In this document: piece by piece, positions 15,401 through 22,007 of the stretch
Position numbering within the stretch: the first letter of the stretch is position 1
How the letters are laid out: each line of letters opens with the position of its first letter
Source of the DNA: an uncultured Coleofasciculus sp.
GTDB taxonomy: Bacteria; Cyanobacteriota; Cyanobacteriia; Cyanobacteriales; Coleofasciculaceae
Direction of reading: 5' to 3'
NCBI GenBank assembly: GCA_902805485.1
Contig: CADCTM010000664.1
Span: 6,676-28,682 of the forward strand
Length of the DNA stretch: 22,007 bases
Position numbers and translations under genes: made by a program
Notes under the pieces: model-generated
Seen by the model: only the letters and a program-made list of their open reading frames with translations
The model's database searches: none
What the model was told of the DNA's origin: nothing

Positions 15401-15699
15401 AGAATTTGTTGAGTAATGCCATCAAGTATTCCCCTGAGGGAAGTACTATTGAGTTTTCACTTTCTCGCTTTTCAAGTCAGGCTGTATTTCTAATTCGCGA
15501 TCAGGGCATCGGGATTCCCCCAGAAGACCAACAACTACTATTTGAAAGCTTTCACCGGGCGACTAACGTAGGAACAATTGCGGGAACCGGTTTGGGTCTA
15601 ACAATTGTTAAAAAGTGTGTGGATATCCACCAAGGTCAAGTTGCTGTAAAGAGTGAAGTCGGGGTAGGCACTACTTTTTCTGTCACACTACCAACATAA
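12472..15699 (+). CDS. Multi-sensor histidine kinase (GAF-PAS-PAS-PAS-GAF-HisKA-HATPase)
   Basis: A 1075-residue soluble sensor kinase with no membrane helix. Order: GAF-like domain about 28-190; PAS about 205-330 (ends FEGRDITDYKRAQ); PAS about 343-455 (ends VQDVTERVQAR); helical linker 455-500; PAS about 502-645 (ends DLTERKQAER); GAF about 655-810 with GVGLPGRVWAS; HisKA about 830-898 with His840 in TSHEFRTP; HATPase about 965-1075. The ATPase boxes are intact: N-box ENLLSNAIKYS, G1 RDQGIGIP, and G2 GTGLGL. The GAF domains lack an obvious bilin-binding Cys motif, so the signal is unknown. ATG 12472 is preferred to an in-frame TTG at 12463. The kinase is followed after 15 bases by the receiver-GGDEF-EAL gene, so its receivers are probably encoded by its neighbours. 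Confidence 0.95.
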   Translation: MPTSPNHLTLNSTTRQEVRHQLLTIQVAMISQIAQAIRGSLVLNDVLQTLANQLGDILQVSGCLIFQAESDQPLAESTKSGAIIQQDSNAPQLLWGVCQDFFKYYHSRLAQGKLLLMPISERQLPTALQDSARVVGLSSLLIVPFLYRQSYIGSMTLYQCEKKRQWLPQEIAFVQAIADQCTIALALTKLEERSSIAAKQRQESEKRFDALCNKSSQLMGLLTPEGVIVEANQTAMEFAGLEAPDILGRPFWEAPWWMPRAETDRHVQEAFTRQLFRSVAEAAKGQFIRYEVNVLGKGDRLATLDISLTPHRDETGKVVLLVFEGRDITDYKRAQFELQESVARNKALLEAIPDLILRLTRSGIYLDCKTAREELLPVPAQKSIGKHLHDCFPREVAGLIWHNVELALETNEIQIIEYQLWIKGKSHDFEARIVKSGADEVLVIVQDVTERVQARVALEQINQALEIRVHERTVALREANHILRAEIVDRKKIDLQLRESEEGFRQAVVNAPFPIMIHAQDGEIVQINQVWTELTGYTHNEIPTIAIWAQKAYGECQDMELSNIRLGDSLAAECSTSSPLPDDASVWSRRYDLNDQVDEGEVSIITKDGAQRIWYFRSAPSGRLTDGRRLTISMAMDLTERKQAERAAHFLHSVTQAIFESQDFHAALKVALQKVCEATGWDFGEAWVPRADGSVLECSPAWYGNREGLEVFRSASETLTFSFGVGLPGRVWASKQPEWRRDVSVESNEVFRRNELAGEVGLKAGLGIPLLTTSGVLAVLVFYMFESKDEDQRLIELISASTELGLMIQRKQAEEEVHKALVKEKELTELKSRFISMTSHEFRTPLTTIQSSAELLEYYSQKWTQEKKLTHLHRIQSSVKHMTNLLDDVLIIGKADAGKLTFNPSPLDVEKFCRNLVEELQLNDTEQHNIIFTCEWKADEFGKSEAMLSTPSSVPSSQLHVPTLPCLDEKLLRQILENLLSNAIKYSPEGSTIEFSLSRFSSQAVFLIRDQGIGIPPEDQQLLFESFHRATNVGTIAGTGLGLTIVKKCVDIHQGQVAVKSEVGVGTTFSVTLPT

Positions 15700-15714
15700 C
15701 AATTCGCTGCTCTC

Positions 15715-17466
15715 ATGATGAAAACAATTTTAGTGATTGAAGATGAAGAATTTGTCCGGGAAAACATTCTAGAACTGCTAGATGCCGAAGGATTTGAAGC
15801 GTTTGGCGCCGAGAACGGTAAGATCGGTTTTGAGTTAGCCAAAGTCAAAGTTCCTGATTTAATTTTGTGCGATGTCATGATGCCGGGATTGGATGGTTAC
15901 GGGGTATTGACGGCTCTACGCCAAGATTCGGTTTTAGCCTCAATTCCTTTTATTTTTTTAACGGCAAAAGCTTCCAAATCGGATTTGCGCCAGGGTATGG
16001 AATTGGGAGCAGATGACTATCTTACTAAGCCATTTACGCGGGCGGAGTTGCTAGGTGCGATCGGAATACGACTGAAAAAACAAGCGGCGGTAGAAGATCG
16101 TTATCATGCTGAACTTCAGCAAATGAAAGCCAAACTCAATTACTTAATTCACAATGACAGCTTAACTAATTTACCCAATCGGTTTTCCTTGCGTGAGCAA
16201 TTTAAACAGATACAAAAGACTGATTCTAGTCCTGAACAATTGGTGACAGTTTTAAGTGTGGGTTTAGATCGGTTTAATCAAATTAACACTCACTTAGGAA
16301 ACTCGATTGGTGATTTATTACTTAAGGCCGTTGCCGAACGTTTGAGTGTTTGTGTTGGTAATCAAGGCATCGTTGCTCGCTTAAATGACGACCAATTTGC
16401 CGTTATATTAGCAACAATTAAACACAGAAACGAAGCTAGTCAAATCGCTCAAGACATCCTCACGAGACTTTCTGAAACCTTTGAGTTAGGAGGTCAAGAA
16501 ATTTTTGTTACGGCGAGTCTTGGTATTGCCCTTTGTCCCCGCGATGGCACTGAAATTGAACAGTTACTCAATCATGCCCACATCGCAATGATGAAGGCAA
16601 AGCAGCAGGGAGGCGACCACTATGAGTTTTACGCTGCGGCATATAATATTGGTTCCTCGGATCGCCTTGCTTTGCAAACGAGTCTGCGCTATGCCTTAGA
16701 ACGTGAAGAACTTGAGGTTTACTATCAACCTCAAGTCAATCTTAAAACTGGAGAAATTTTTGGTGCAGAAGCTTTAGTGCGTTGGCAACATCCAGAACGA
16801 GGATTAGTTTTACCGAGTAAGTTTATTCCAATTGCGGAGGAAACAGGTTTAATAGTACCGATTGGGGAATGGGTATTGTATACAGCTTGTAAGCAAGTTA
16901 AAGTTTGGCAAAATTCTGGTTTTCCTTCTTTACAAATTGCTGTTAATTTATCGAGTCGTCAATTTGGTCAATTAGATTTGCGCCATCGACTCGTTCAAAT
17001 AATCATAAATACGGGAATCGAGCCAAAATATATTGAGTTAGAACTAACGGAAAGTATGTTAGTGCAAAATACGGAGGTGGCAATTCGGCGCTTAAATGCT
17101 TTAAAGGCACTTGGTGTCAAGATTGCAATTGATGACTTTGGTACTGGGTATTCTTCTTTGAGCTATCTCCAACAATTTCCGTTCGATGTTTTAAAAATTG
17201 ATCGCTGCTTTATCCGCAATATTACAGAAAATACGAGTAATGCGGCAATTACAGAAGCGATTATTGCAATGGCAAAAAATTTGAATTTAAAATTAATTGC
17301 TGAGGGGGTAGAGACAGAAGAAGAACTCTCTTTTGTCTGCCAACATCAATGTGATGGTATGCAAGGCTATTTGTTCAGCCGTCCAGTTCCAGTCCAAGAG
17401 TTTCATCAATTGCTATTGACAAATAAGCGTTTGCCACTGCCGACTAGTCACAAATTAGCAGAGTAA
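15715..17466 (+). CDS. Receiver-GGDEF-EAL protein, predicted cyclic di-GMP phosphodiesterase
   Basis: A 583-residue response regulator of three domains. Receiver 1-125 has acceptor Asp53, Thr83 and Lys105. The GGDEF-like domain, about 145-310, has its active motif decayed to N224-D-D-Q-F228 (RLNDDQFAVIL), so diguanylate cyclase activity is not expected. The EAL domain, about 320-570, keeps the metal and catalytic residues: Glu352 in EALVRW, Asn411 in NLSSRQ, Glu443 in ELTES, Asp473 and Asp474 in IDDFGTGYSS, Lys494 in VLKID, Glu530 in EGVE, and Gln550. It should therefore hydrolyse cyclic di-GMP to pGpG, with the decayed GGDEF perhaps sensing GTP. Phosphorylation of the receiver by the preceding kinase is the likely control. 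ATG codons at 15715 and 15718 are both possible; the gene begins 15 bases after the kinase stop. Confidence 0.95.
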   Translation: MMKTILVIEDEEFVRENILELLDAEGFEAFGAENGKIGFELAKVKVPDLILCDVMMPGLDGYGVLTALRQDSVLASIPFIFLTAKASKSDLRQGMELGADDYLTKPFTRAELLGAIGIRLKKQAAVEDRYHAELQQMKAKLNYLIHNDSLTNLPNRFSLREQFKQIQKTDSSPEQLVTVLSVGLDRFNQINTHLGNSIGDLLLKAVAERLSVCVGNQGIVARLNDDQFAVILATIKHRNEASQIAQDILTRLSETFELGGQEIFVTASLGIALCPRDGTEIEQLLNHAHIAMMKAKQQGGDHYEFYAAAYNIGSSDRLALQTSLRYALEREELEVYYQPQVNLKTGEIFGAEALVRWQHPERGLVLPSKFIPIAEETGLIVPIGEWVLYTACKQVKVWQNSGFPSLQIAVNLSSRQFGQLDLRHRLVQIIINTGIEPKYIELELTESMLVQNTEVAIRRLNALKALGVKIAIDDFGTGYSSLSYLQQFPFDVLKIDRCFIRNITENTSNAAITEAIIAMAKNLNLKLIAEGVETEEELSFVCQHQCDGMQGYLFSRPVPVQEFHQLLLTNKRLPLPTSHKLAE

Positions 17467-17473
17467 AAGGCAA

Positions 17474-17491
17474 GCAGGCGGGTTCGCCTGC
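17474..17491. repeat. Perfect small palindrome after the EAL gene
   Basis: GCAGGCG-GGTT-CGCCTGC (7-bp arms, 4-nt loop) starts 7 bases after the EAL gene stop. It has no T-run. G/C-rich hairpins of this kind are dispersed in cyanobacterial intergenic regions and may mark or protect the mRNA end. The rest of the gap to 17579 contains an AGGAG at 17537-17541 followed by a six-codon frame (see findings). Confidence 0.5.
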
Positions 17492-17579
17492 CAGAGTAGT
17501 ATGGATGCAATTCCTTCCGTTACACTGGTTAGTCATAGGAGAAAAACCATTGACAATTAACCACGGGTGATATTAGGTG

Positions 17580-18668
17580 ATGAGTAAAATTTTGGTAATT
17601 GAAGACGAGGAAGCGCTGCGAGAAAATTTAATGTCTTTGCTAGATGCCGAAAATTTTGAAGTTTTTGGTGCGGGTAATGGTAAGGCGGGTGTTGAGCTAG
17701 CGAAAGCTCATTTACCGGATTTAATTATTTGCGATGTGATGATGCCAATCCTTGATGGTTTTGGTGTATTGGCGACACTACGAGCAACTCCCACAACGAC
17801 AACAATCCCCTTCATTTTTTTGACAGCAAAGGTTGATAAAACCGATTTGCGTCAAGGTATGGAATTGGGTGCGGATGATTATTTAACCAAACCTTTTAGT
17901 AGAAAAGAACTGCTGGCGGCAATTTCGGTTCGGTTGGAAAAACAAGCGGTAATTAGTCAGCAGCAATCGCAAAAACTTGAAGACTTAAGGAGTAGTATTG
18001 CCTTATCACTTCCGCTTGAATTGCGATCGCCTTTAAATAATATCCTCGGCTTTTCACAGCTTCTTGTTGAGGATGCTGAGACAATGGAACGCCAAGAAAT
18101 CCGAGAAATGGCAGAGATAATCCAAAAGTCTGGGCAACGCCTTGAGAGACTGATTCAGAACTTTTTGCTGTACGCTGAACTTGAACTAATCGCCACGGTT
18201 CCTGAGCGAATTGAAGGATTACGAAATAGTCGAACCAGTTCGGCGGCATCAGTGATTGAAACTTTAGCACTCTTTGAGGCAAAACGGGCGAACCGAGAAG
18301 CTGATTTGCAATTGGAATTGCAAGATTCTCCGGTTCAGATTGCTAAAGGTAAGCTAGAAAAAATTATCACAGAACTCCTAGATAATGCCTTTAAATACTC
18401 AAATGACCTGACACCTATTCAGATCATCGCGGCTCCTGCTGCACAAGGCTATGTTATATCAGTAACGGACTATGGACGCGGGATGAGTGCCGATGAGATT
18501 GCCCAAATCGGGGCTTATCGGCAATTTGAACGCAAACTTTACGAACAAAAAGGTTCAGGATTAGGACTTGTTATTGTTAAACGCCTTGCCGAACTCTTGG
18601 GTGGAGGATTAACAATAGAAAGTACACCTGGGAAACAAACGAAAGTACAGGTTGTGATTCCGATTTGA
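17580..18668 (+). CDS. Receiver-HATPase protein lacking the phospho-acceptor histidine
   Basis: A 362-residue protein from ATG 17580 (a GTG at 17577 would add one residue). The receiver has the acceptor Asp52 in ICDVMMP, and the Thr and Lys in FLTAK and LTKPF. A dimerisation-type helix pair follows at about 135-205. Where the normal motif would read SLPHELRTPLN, this protein has SLPLELRSPLN, with Leu146 at the His position (codon CTT, 18015-18017). The ATPase domain (about 250-362) is complete: N-box ELLDNAFKYS, G1 DYGRG, and G2 GSGLGL. So ATP binding is expected but autophosphorylation at the usual site is not. It may be a pseudokinase that modulates the cluster's sensor kinase, or it may use another residue. 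CAT to CTT is a single base change, so a sequencing error or recent mutation must be considered. Confidence 0.9.
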   Translation: MSKILVIEDEEALRENLMSLLDAENFEVFGAGNGKAGVELAKAHLPDLIICDVMMPILDGFGVLATLRATPTTTTIPFIFLTAKVDKTDLRQGMELGADDYLTKPFSRKELLAAISVRLEKQAVISQQQSQKLEDLRSSIALSLPLELRSPLNNILGFSQLLVEDAETMERQEIREMAEIIQKSGQRLERLIQNFLLYAELELIATVPERIEGLRNSRTSSAASVIETLALFEAKRANREADLQLELQDSPVQIAKGKLEKIITELLDNAFKYSNDLTPIQIIAAPAAQGYVISVTDYGRGMSADEIAQIGAYRQFERKLYEQKGSGLGLVIVKRLAELLGGGLTIESTPGKQTKVQVVIPI

Positions 18669-18685
18669 CGGAGAGCAGAAAAGCA

Positions 18686-18722
18686 GGGAAAATTTCCCCT
18701 AAGTGATACTGTTCCTTCGGAA
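18686..18722 (+). terminator. Paired small hairpins between the signalling cluster and yebC
   Basis: GGGAAAATTTCCC (18686-18698) is an inverted repeat, and TTCC-TTC-GGAA (18712-18722) forms a second short hairpin, in the 84-base gap. The second is followed by AACAAGC, not by T residues. They may slow read-through into yebC, but the support is weak. Confidence 0.3.
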
Positions 18723-18752
18723 AACAAGCAGCAAAATATTGTTTTTGGAGCG

Positions 18753-19514
18753 ATGGCAGGACATAGTAAATGGGCGAATATTAAGCGCCAAAAAGCTAGA
18801 GTTGACTCGGTTAAAGGTAAAACTTTCGCTCGACTCTCACGAGAGATTATTGTTGCCGCACGGAGTGGTGTCCCCGATCCGAACGGGAATTTTCAGCTCC
18901 GAAATGCAGTGGAAAAGGCGAAGGCGGCGGGAATTCCGAATGAGAATATTGAACGCGCAATCGCTAAAGGCTCAGGACAACTAGGCAGCGATGGCGATAA
19001 TCTAGAAGATATTCGCTATGAAGGCTATGGTCCCGGTGGTGTCGCGATTCTAATTGAAGCACTCACAGACAATCGCAATCGTACTGCCGCCGACCTGCGG
19101 AGAGCTTTTACGAAGAATGGTGGTAATCTCGGTGAAACAGGCTGTGTGTCTTGGATGTTTGAGCAAAAGGGCGTTGTCACTGTTGGGGGTGCTGTTGCCG
19201 AAGAGCAACTCTTGGAAGCGTCTTTGGAAGGCGGCGCCGAGTCTTATGAATTAATGGAGTCCGGTTCTACTGCTGAGGTCTTTACCGAAGTTAGTAATTT
19301 GGAAAATCTCAATCAAACCTTGAGGGAGAAAAATCTGAATGTGGACGATGCAGAATTGCGCTGGATTGTCAAGACTACGGTGGAAGTTACAGAACCTGAT
19401 TTAGCGCGATCGCTTCTCAAGTTAATGGATGCTCTCGAAGACTTGGATGATGTCCAAAATGTTACGGCGAATTTCGAGATGGCAGATGAATTAATGTCAT
19501 TAAGTATGGCGTAA
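18753..19514 (+). CDS. yebC: YebC/PmpR family regulatory protein
   Basis: A 253-residue protein of the usual length for the family. The N-terminus MAGHSKWANIKRQKARVDSVKGK is diagnostic. Further family blocks follow: RNAVEKAKAAGIPNENIERAI, YEGYGPGGVAILIEALTDNRNRTA, and GNLGETGCVSWMFEQKG. Known members act as DNA-binding transcriptional regulators. More recent work ties the family to translation at difficult (proline-rich) sequences. It is cytoplasmic. The start is fixed by the conserved N-terminus. A GGAG lies only two bases before the ATG, too close for a normal Shine-Dalgarno. It follows the signalling cluster by 84 bases and may be independently expressed. Confidence 0.96.
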   Translation: MAGHSKWANIKRQKARVDSVKGKTFARLSREIIVAARSGVPDPNGNFQLRNAVEKAKAAGIPNENIERAIAKGSGQLGSDGDNLEDIRYEGYGPGGVAILIEALTDNRNRTAADLRRAFTKNGGNLGETGCVSWMFEQKGVVTVGGAVAEEQLLEASLEGGAESYELMESGSTAEVFTEVSNLENLNQTLREKNLNVDDAELRWIVKTTVEVTEPDLARSLLKLMDALEDLDDVQNVTANFEMADELMSLSMA

Positions 19515-19547
19515 TTCCAGCACAACTTGCTCGCTCCCTCTGTCCGC

Positions 19548-19587
19548 GTCACAATGAAGAAGAGTAAATATTCCTATACTTTGTGAC
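19548..19587. promoter_or_regulatory. Inverted repeat GTCACAA/TTGTGAC before the FAD monooxygenase gene
   Basis: GTCACAA (19548-19554) and TTGTGAC (19581-19587) are perfect arms 26 bases apart, ending 14 bases before the FAD gene start. It could be an operator for the FAD gene or a weak yebC terminator stem. The spacing is long for a single protein dimer. Confidence 0.25.
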
Positions 19588-19601
19588 ACAATCTCAGAAA
19601 A

Positions 19602-20867
19602 ATGGCACTGGAACAGTTAACTAAAACCACCCCTTCATCCCACACCAGCTTTGATTATGATGCAGCTATTGTGGGGGGTGGGATTGTCGGCGCGACACTC
19701 GCCTGTGCTTTGAAAGATTCTGGGCTAAGTGTGGTGTTAATTGAAGCACAACCTCAGTCAGCACAGGTTAAAGCCCAAGCTTATAACCTTTCGCTCCTAT
19801 CTGGGCGGATTTTTCAGGGAATCGGAGTTTGGGAGAAAATATTGCCTCAAATTACGACTTATCAACAAATTCGCCTCTCGGATGCCGATCATGGGGGGAT
19901 CGTCCAATTCCACCCCAGCGATTTAGGTACGGATGCTTTGGGGTATATCGGAGAACACCGTATCCTGCTGACGGCTTTATATGAGTGTTTAGCCGAATCT
20001 GGGAATCTCAGCTTGCTGTGCCCTGTGGAGGTGGTTGAGGTGGACTATCAGGCGTCTGGGGTGGAAATTAATCTCAAGGAGAAGAGTGAGACTCGTACGA
20101 TTCGGACGCGCTTAGTTGTGGCGGCAGATGGGGCGCGATCGCCTATTCGTACGGCAGCGGGGATTAATACTCGTGGTTGGCAATACTGGCAATCCTGCGT
20201 AACGGCAAGAATTAAAACTGAGAAACCTCATAATAATACGGCTTTTGAACGCTTCTGGCCCAGTGGCCCAATGGGGGTTTTGCCGCTTTCTGAGCATCGT
20301 TGTCAGGTAGTCTGGACAGCCCCCCACGAGGAAGCCAAAGCGTTGCAAGAATTGGATGAGAAGGCGTTCCTGGCGCTCTTGGAAGAGCGGACTGGTAAGC
20401 TCTTGGGACATTTGGAGTTGGAAAGTTCGCGCGTTGTTTTCCCGGTACAGTTGATGCAAAGCGATCGCTATACCCAGTCCAGATTAGCCTTAATTGGCGA
20501 TGCGGCTCATTGTTGTCATCCCGTAGGTGGACAAGGGCTAAATATGGGCATTCGGGATGCGGCGGCACTGGCGCAAGTGCTGCAAGATGCGGCACAGCAG
20601 GGGGAAGATATCGGGAATGTTAAGGTATTAAAACGTTACGAGCGCTGGCGTAAGCTGGAAAATTGGGCGATTTTAGGCTTTACTGATATTCTTGACCGAA
20701 TGTTTTCTAATAACTGGTTGCCTGTTGTTACGGTTCGACGCTTCGGCTTATGGATGCTCAAAACGATTCACCCGTTGAAGTCTCTGGCACTAAAGTTAAT
20801 GACGGGTTTGCTGGGGCGTACTCCAAATCTGGCTCAAAGTAAGATTAGGGCAAAAGCAACCGTTTAA
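19602..20867 (+). CDS. UbiH/COQ6-type FAD-dependent aromatic ring monooxygenase
   Basis: A 421-residue flavoprotein hydroxylase. The N-terminal dinucleotide fold reads DAAIVGGGIVGATLA with GGGIVG at 25-30, and Glu48 binds the adenosine ribose. The DG motif is at VVAADGARSPIR (176-177). The FAD pyrophosphate/ribityl motif is GDAAHCCHPVGGQGLNMGIRDA (from 299). This is the UbiH/UbiF/VisC/COQ6 group, which hydroxylates quinone precursors. Cyanobacteria make plastoquinone, phylloquinone and tocopherol, so a prenylquinone ring hydroxylase is a reasonable inference, but the substrate is not evident. The C-terminal helical tail may touch the membrane. It follows yebC by 87 bases on the same strand and is convergent with mtnA. 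Confidence 0.93.
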   Translation: MALEQLTKTTPSSHTSFDYDAAIVGGGIVGATLACALKDSGLSVVLIEAQPQSAQVKAQAYNLSLLSGRIFQGIGVWEKILPQITTYQQIRLSDADHGGIVQFHPSDLGTDALGYIGEHRILLTALYECLAESGNLSLLCPVEVVEVDYQASGVEINLKEKSETRTIRTRLVVAADGARSPIRTAAGINTRGWQYWQSCVTARIKTEKPHNNTAFERFWPSGPMGVLPLSEHRCQVVWTAPHEEAKALQELDEKAFLALLEERTGKLLGHLELESSRVVFPVQLMQSDRYTQSRLALIGDAAHCCHPVGGQGLNMGIRDAAALAQVLQDAAQQGEDIGNVKVLKRYERWRKLENWAILGFTDILDRMFSNNWLPVVTVRRFGLWMLKTIHPLKSLALKLMTGLLGRTPNLAQSKIRAKATV

Positions 20868-21007
20868 GTAACTTCCAAATAAAATAAATATCCAGTTACC
20901 TCTTGTGGGTTGGCTTCCTGCCCCCCTTTTTAGTAGTTAGCAAGTCCTGCCGACAACTTAAGTTCCTTATCTTATAGCGAAAGACCATTAAAATGGACTG
21001 AAAACAT

Positions 21008-21044
21008 TAATAGCTTAGTCGATTAAAACGGACTTAAGCTATTA
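21008..21044. terminator. Hairpin terminator candidate between the FAD gene and mtnA
   Basis: TAATAGCTTA-GTC (21008-21020) pairs with GAC-T-TAAGCTATTA (21031-21044), 13 base pairs with one bulge and a 10-nt loop. It lies in the 226-base convergent gap (20868-21093). The minus strand continues into ATGTTTTCAG, which favours terminating mtnA. The gap also holds a 13-bp direct repeat (ATTAAAAYGGACT at 20987 and 21022), a CCATT/AATGG palindrome (20985-20996) and a weak GTAACT/AGTTAC pair after the FAD stop (20868-20899). Confidence 0.55.
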
Positions 21045-21093
21045 GCCAGGGAGTTAAACAGAAGGGCAGGTAAATCGGCAAATACCAAGATTC

Positions 21094-22007
21094 TTAAGCG
21101 GGTTGCTTAATATCAAACTTTTGCAAATCAGCCGGCGTAACCACACCTTTTTCGGTAATAATTCCCGTAATAAATTCATTGGGTGTAACATCAAAAGCTG
21201 GATTATAAAACTCCACTCCCGACGGACAAATTACCGTTTCGCCAATTTGATAAATTTCCGATGGGTGACGCTCTTCAATCGGAATTAAATTACCACTTTG
21301 CAAGTCAAAATCAATCGTAGATAAAGGTGCAGCGACAAAGAAGGGAACATTATGAGCTTTCGCTACAATCGCTAAACTATAAGTCCCAATTTTATTTGCT
21401 GTATCGCCATTTGCGGCAATTCTGTCAGCACCAACAATAACCGCATCGATCAACCTTTGTTTCATACAATGAGCTGCCATGCTGTCAGTAATTACAGTAA
21501 CAGGAATGCCTTCTTGAGCGCATTCCCAGGAAGTTAATTTTCCACCTTGCAAACGGGGACGAGTTTCACCAGCATAAAGTCTTGCCAGTCTCCCATCTCG
21601 CCATGCGGAGCGCACAACTCCTAATGCTGTGCCATATCCAGCCGTTGCCAACCCCCCGGTATTACAATGTGTGAGAATACATAACTTGTGAGGAGTTGTC
21701 GGCATCACTTCTAAACCGCGATCGCCTATTGCCTTACAAGTCTCTAAGTCTTCAACCTGAATCGCTTGAGCTGTTACTAGTAGTGACGTTTTAAGCTGAT
21801 CAATTGTCTCAATTGTCTCATAGGCTGTTTTCATCATCCGCGAAATTGCCCAAAACAAATTAACCGCAGTTGGGCGAGTTTCGCGCAACCTTTGTGCAAC
21901 TTCTTCTAGTTGTGTTAAAAACTGTTCGCGATCGCAACTTTCGATTTCTCGCGCTCCTAAATACATCCCATAGGCAGCAGCAACACCAATTGCTGGGGCA
22001 CCTCGAA
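21094..22007 (-). CDS. mtnA: S-methyl-5-thioribose-1-phosphate isomerase (partial, 5' end beyond window)
   Basis: Converts methylthioribose-1-phosphate to methylthioribulose-1-phosphate in the methionine salvage pathway; cytoplasmic. The frame stays open to the window's right edge. The 13 codons upstream of the ATG at 21966 read GAPAIGVAAAYG, a conserved MtnA block, so that ATG is internal and the gene's 5' end lies outside. About 303 residues are visible. Catalytic features are present: the Cys in ILTHCNTGGLATAGYG and the Asp in VGADRIAANGDTANKIG, which match the family's Cys/Asp pair. Other family blocks are VITDSMAAHCM and VPFFVAAPLSTID. No other salvage gene is visible in the window. Confidence 0.97.
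   Translation of the reverse strand, partial: RGAPAIGVAAAYGMYLGAREIESCDREQFLTQLEEVAQRLRETRPTAVNLFWAISRMMKTAYETIETIDQLKTSLLVTAQAIQVEDLETCKAIGDRGLEVMPTTPHKLCILTHCNTGGLATAGYGTALGVVRSAWRDGRLARLYAGETRPRLQGGKLTSWECAQEGIPVTVITDSMAAHCMKQRLIDAVIVGADRIAANGDTANKIGTYSLAIVAKAHNVPFFVAAPLSTIDFDLQSGNLIPIEERHPSEIYQIGETVICPSGVEFYNPAFDVTPNEFITGIITEKGVVTPADLQKFDIKQPA

Noticed and set aside
17550..17576. Perfect -35 hexamer TTGACA before the His-less gene
   Set aside because: No -10 box sits at proper spacing; the position would overlap the start codon.
21966..22007. Treating ATG 21966 as the true mtnA start
   Set aside because: The upstream in-frame codons encode the conserved GAPAIGVAAAYG block, so the gene continues past the window edge.

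Overview
The window looks like chromosomal DNA of a cyanobacterium, probably a filamentous or large-genome lineage. It carries about 19 copies of the octamer GCGATCGC (the cyanobacterial HIP1 site). It encodes families that are typical of cyanobacteria: a DUF4332 helix-hairpin-helix protein, a short DprA-like protein, a pentapeptide-repeat protein, and multi-PAS/GAF kinases flanked by stand-alone and fused receivers. It also has C-run/G-run palindromes between genes. The genus cannot be fixed from the sequence alone. No tRNA, rRNA, CRISPR array, intact insertion sequence or phage gene was seen. LAYOUT. 1-1290: possible tail of an upstream gene, then a MalK/GgtA-type ABC ATPase with no permease beside it. 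1407-3586 (minus strand): a DUF2243 membrane protein, then a two-gene unit in which an unrecognised 246-residue protein overlaps the start of a pentapeptide-repeat protein by 8 bases. 3900-4965: a DUF4332 protein convergent with a TetR regulator. 4966-5254: a regulatory region with two operator-like dyads and a 99-bp element bounded by 11-bp inverted repeats. 5255-8583 (plus): two exported M16 peptidase-family genes, the first with an intact zinc site and the second without, separated by a cluster of G/C-run palindromes. 8684-11792 (minus): YajQ, a MAPEG membrane protein, a DprA-like protein and a sugar-binding lipoprotein. 12031-18668 (plus): a four-gene signalling cluster. 18753-20867 (plus): YebC and a UbiH-type FAD monooxygenase. 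21094-22007 (minus): mtnA, cut by the window edge. HOW THE GENES WORK TOGETHER. The four-gene signalling cluster is the most interesting part. A lone receiver is followed by a 1075-residue sensor kinase (GAF-PAS-PAS-PAS-GAF-HisKA-HATPase). Next comes a receiver-GGDEF-EAL protein whose GGDEF motif has decayed to NDDQF while the EAL phosphodiesterase residues are intact. Last comes a receiver-HATPase protein that has Leu where the phospho-accepting His should be. The three receivers are close paralogues. The simplest reading is a kinase that phosphorylates several receivers and controls cyclic di-GMP breakdown, with the His-less protein as a regulator or pseudokinase. YajQ, a family with cyclic di-GMP-binding members, lies about 3 kb before the cluster. 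The two M16 proteins probably form an active/inactive pair in the periplasm, and the divergent TetR gene is a candidate regulator. The ABC ATPase and the binding protein lie about 9 kb apart, and neither has permease genes beside it in this window, so a shared or scattered sugar/osmolyte transporter is possible but not shown.
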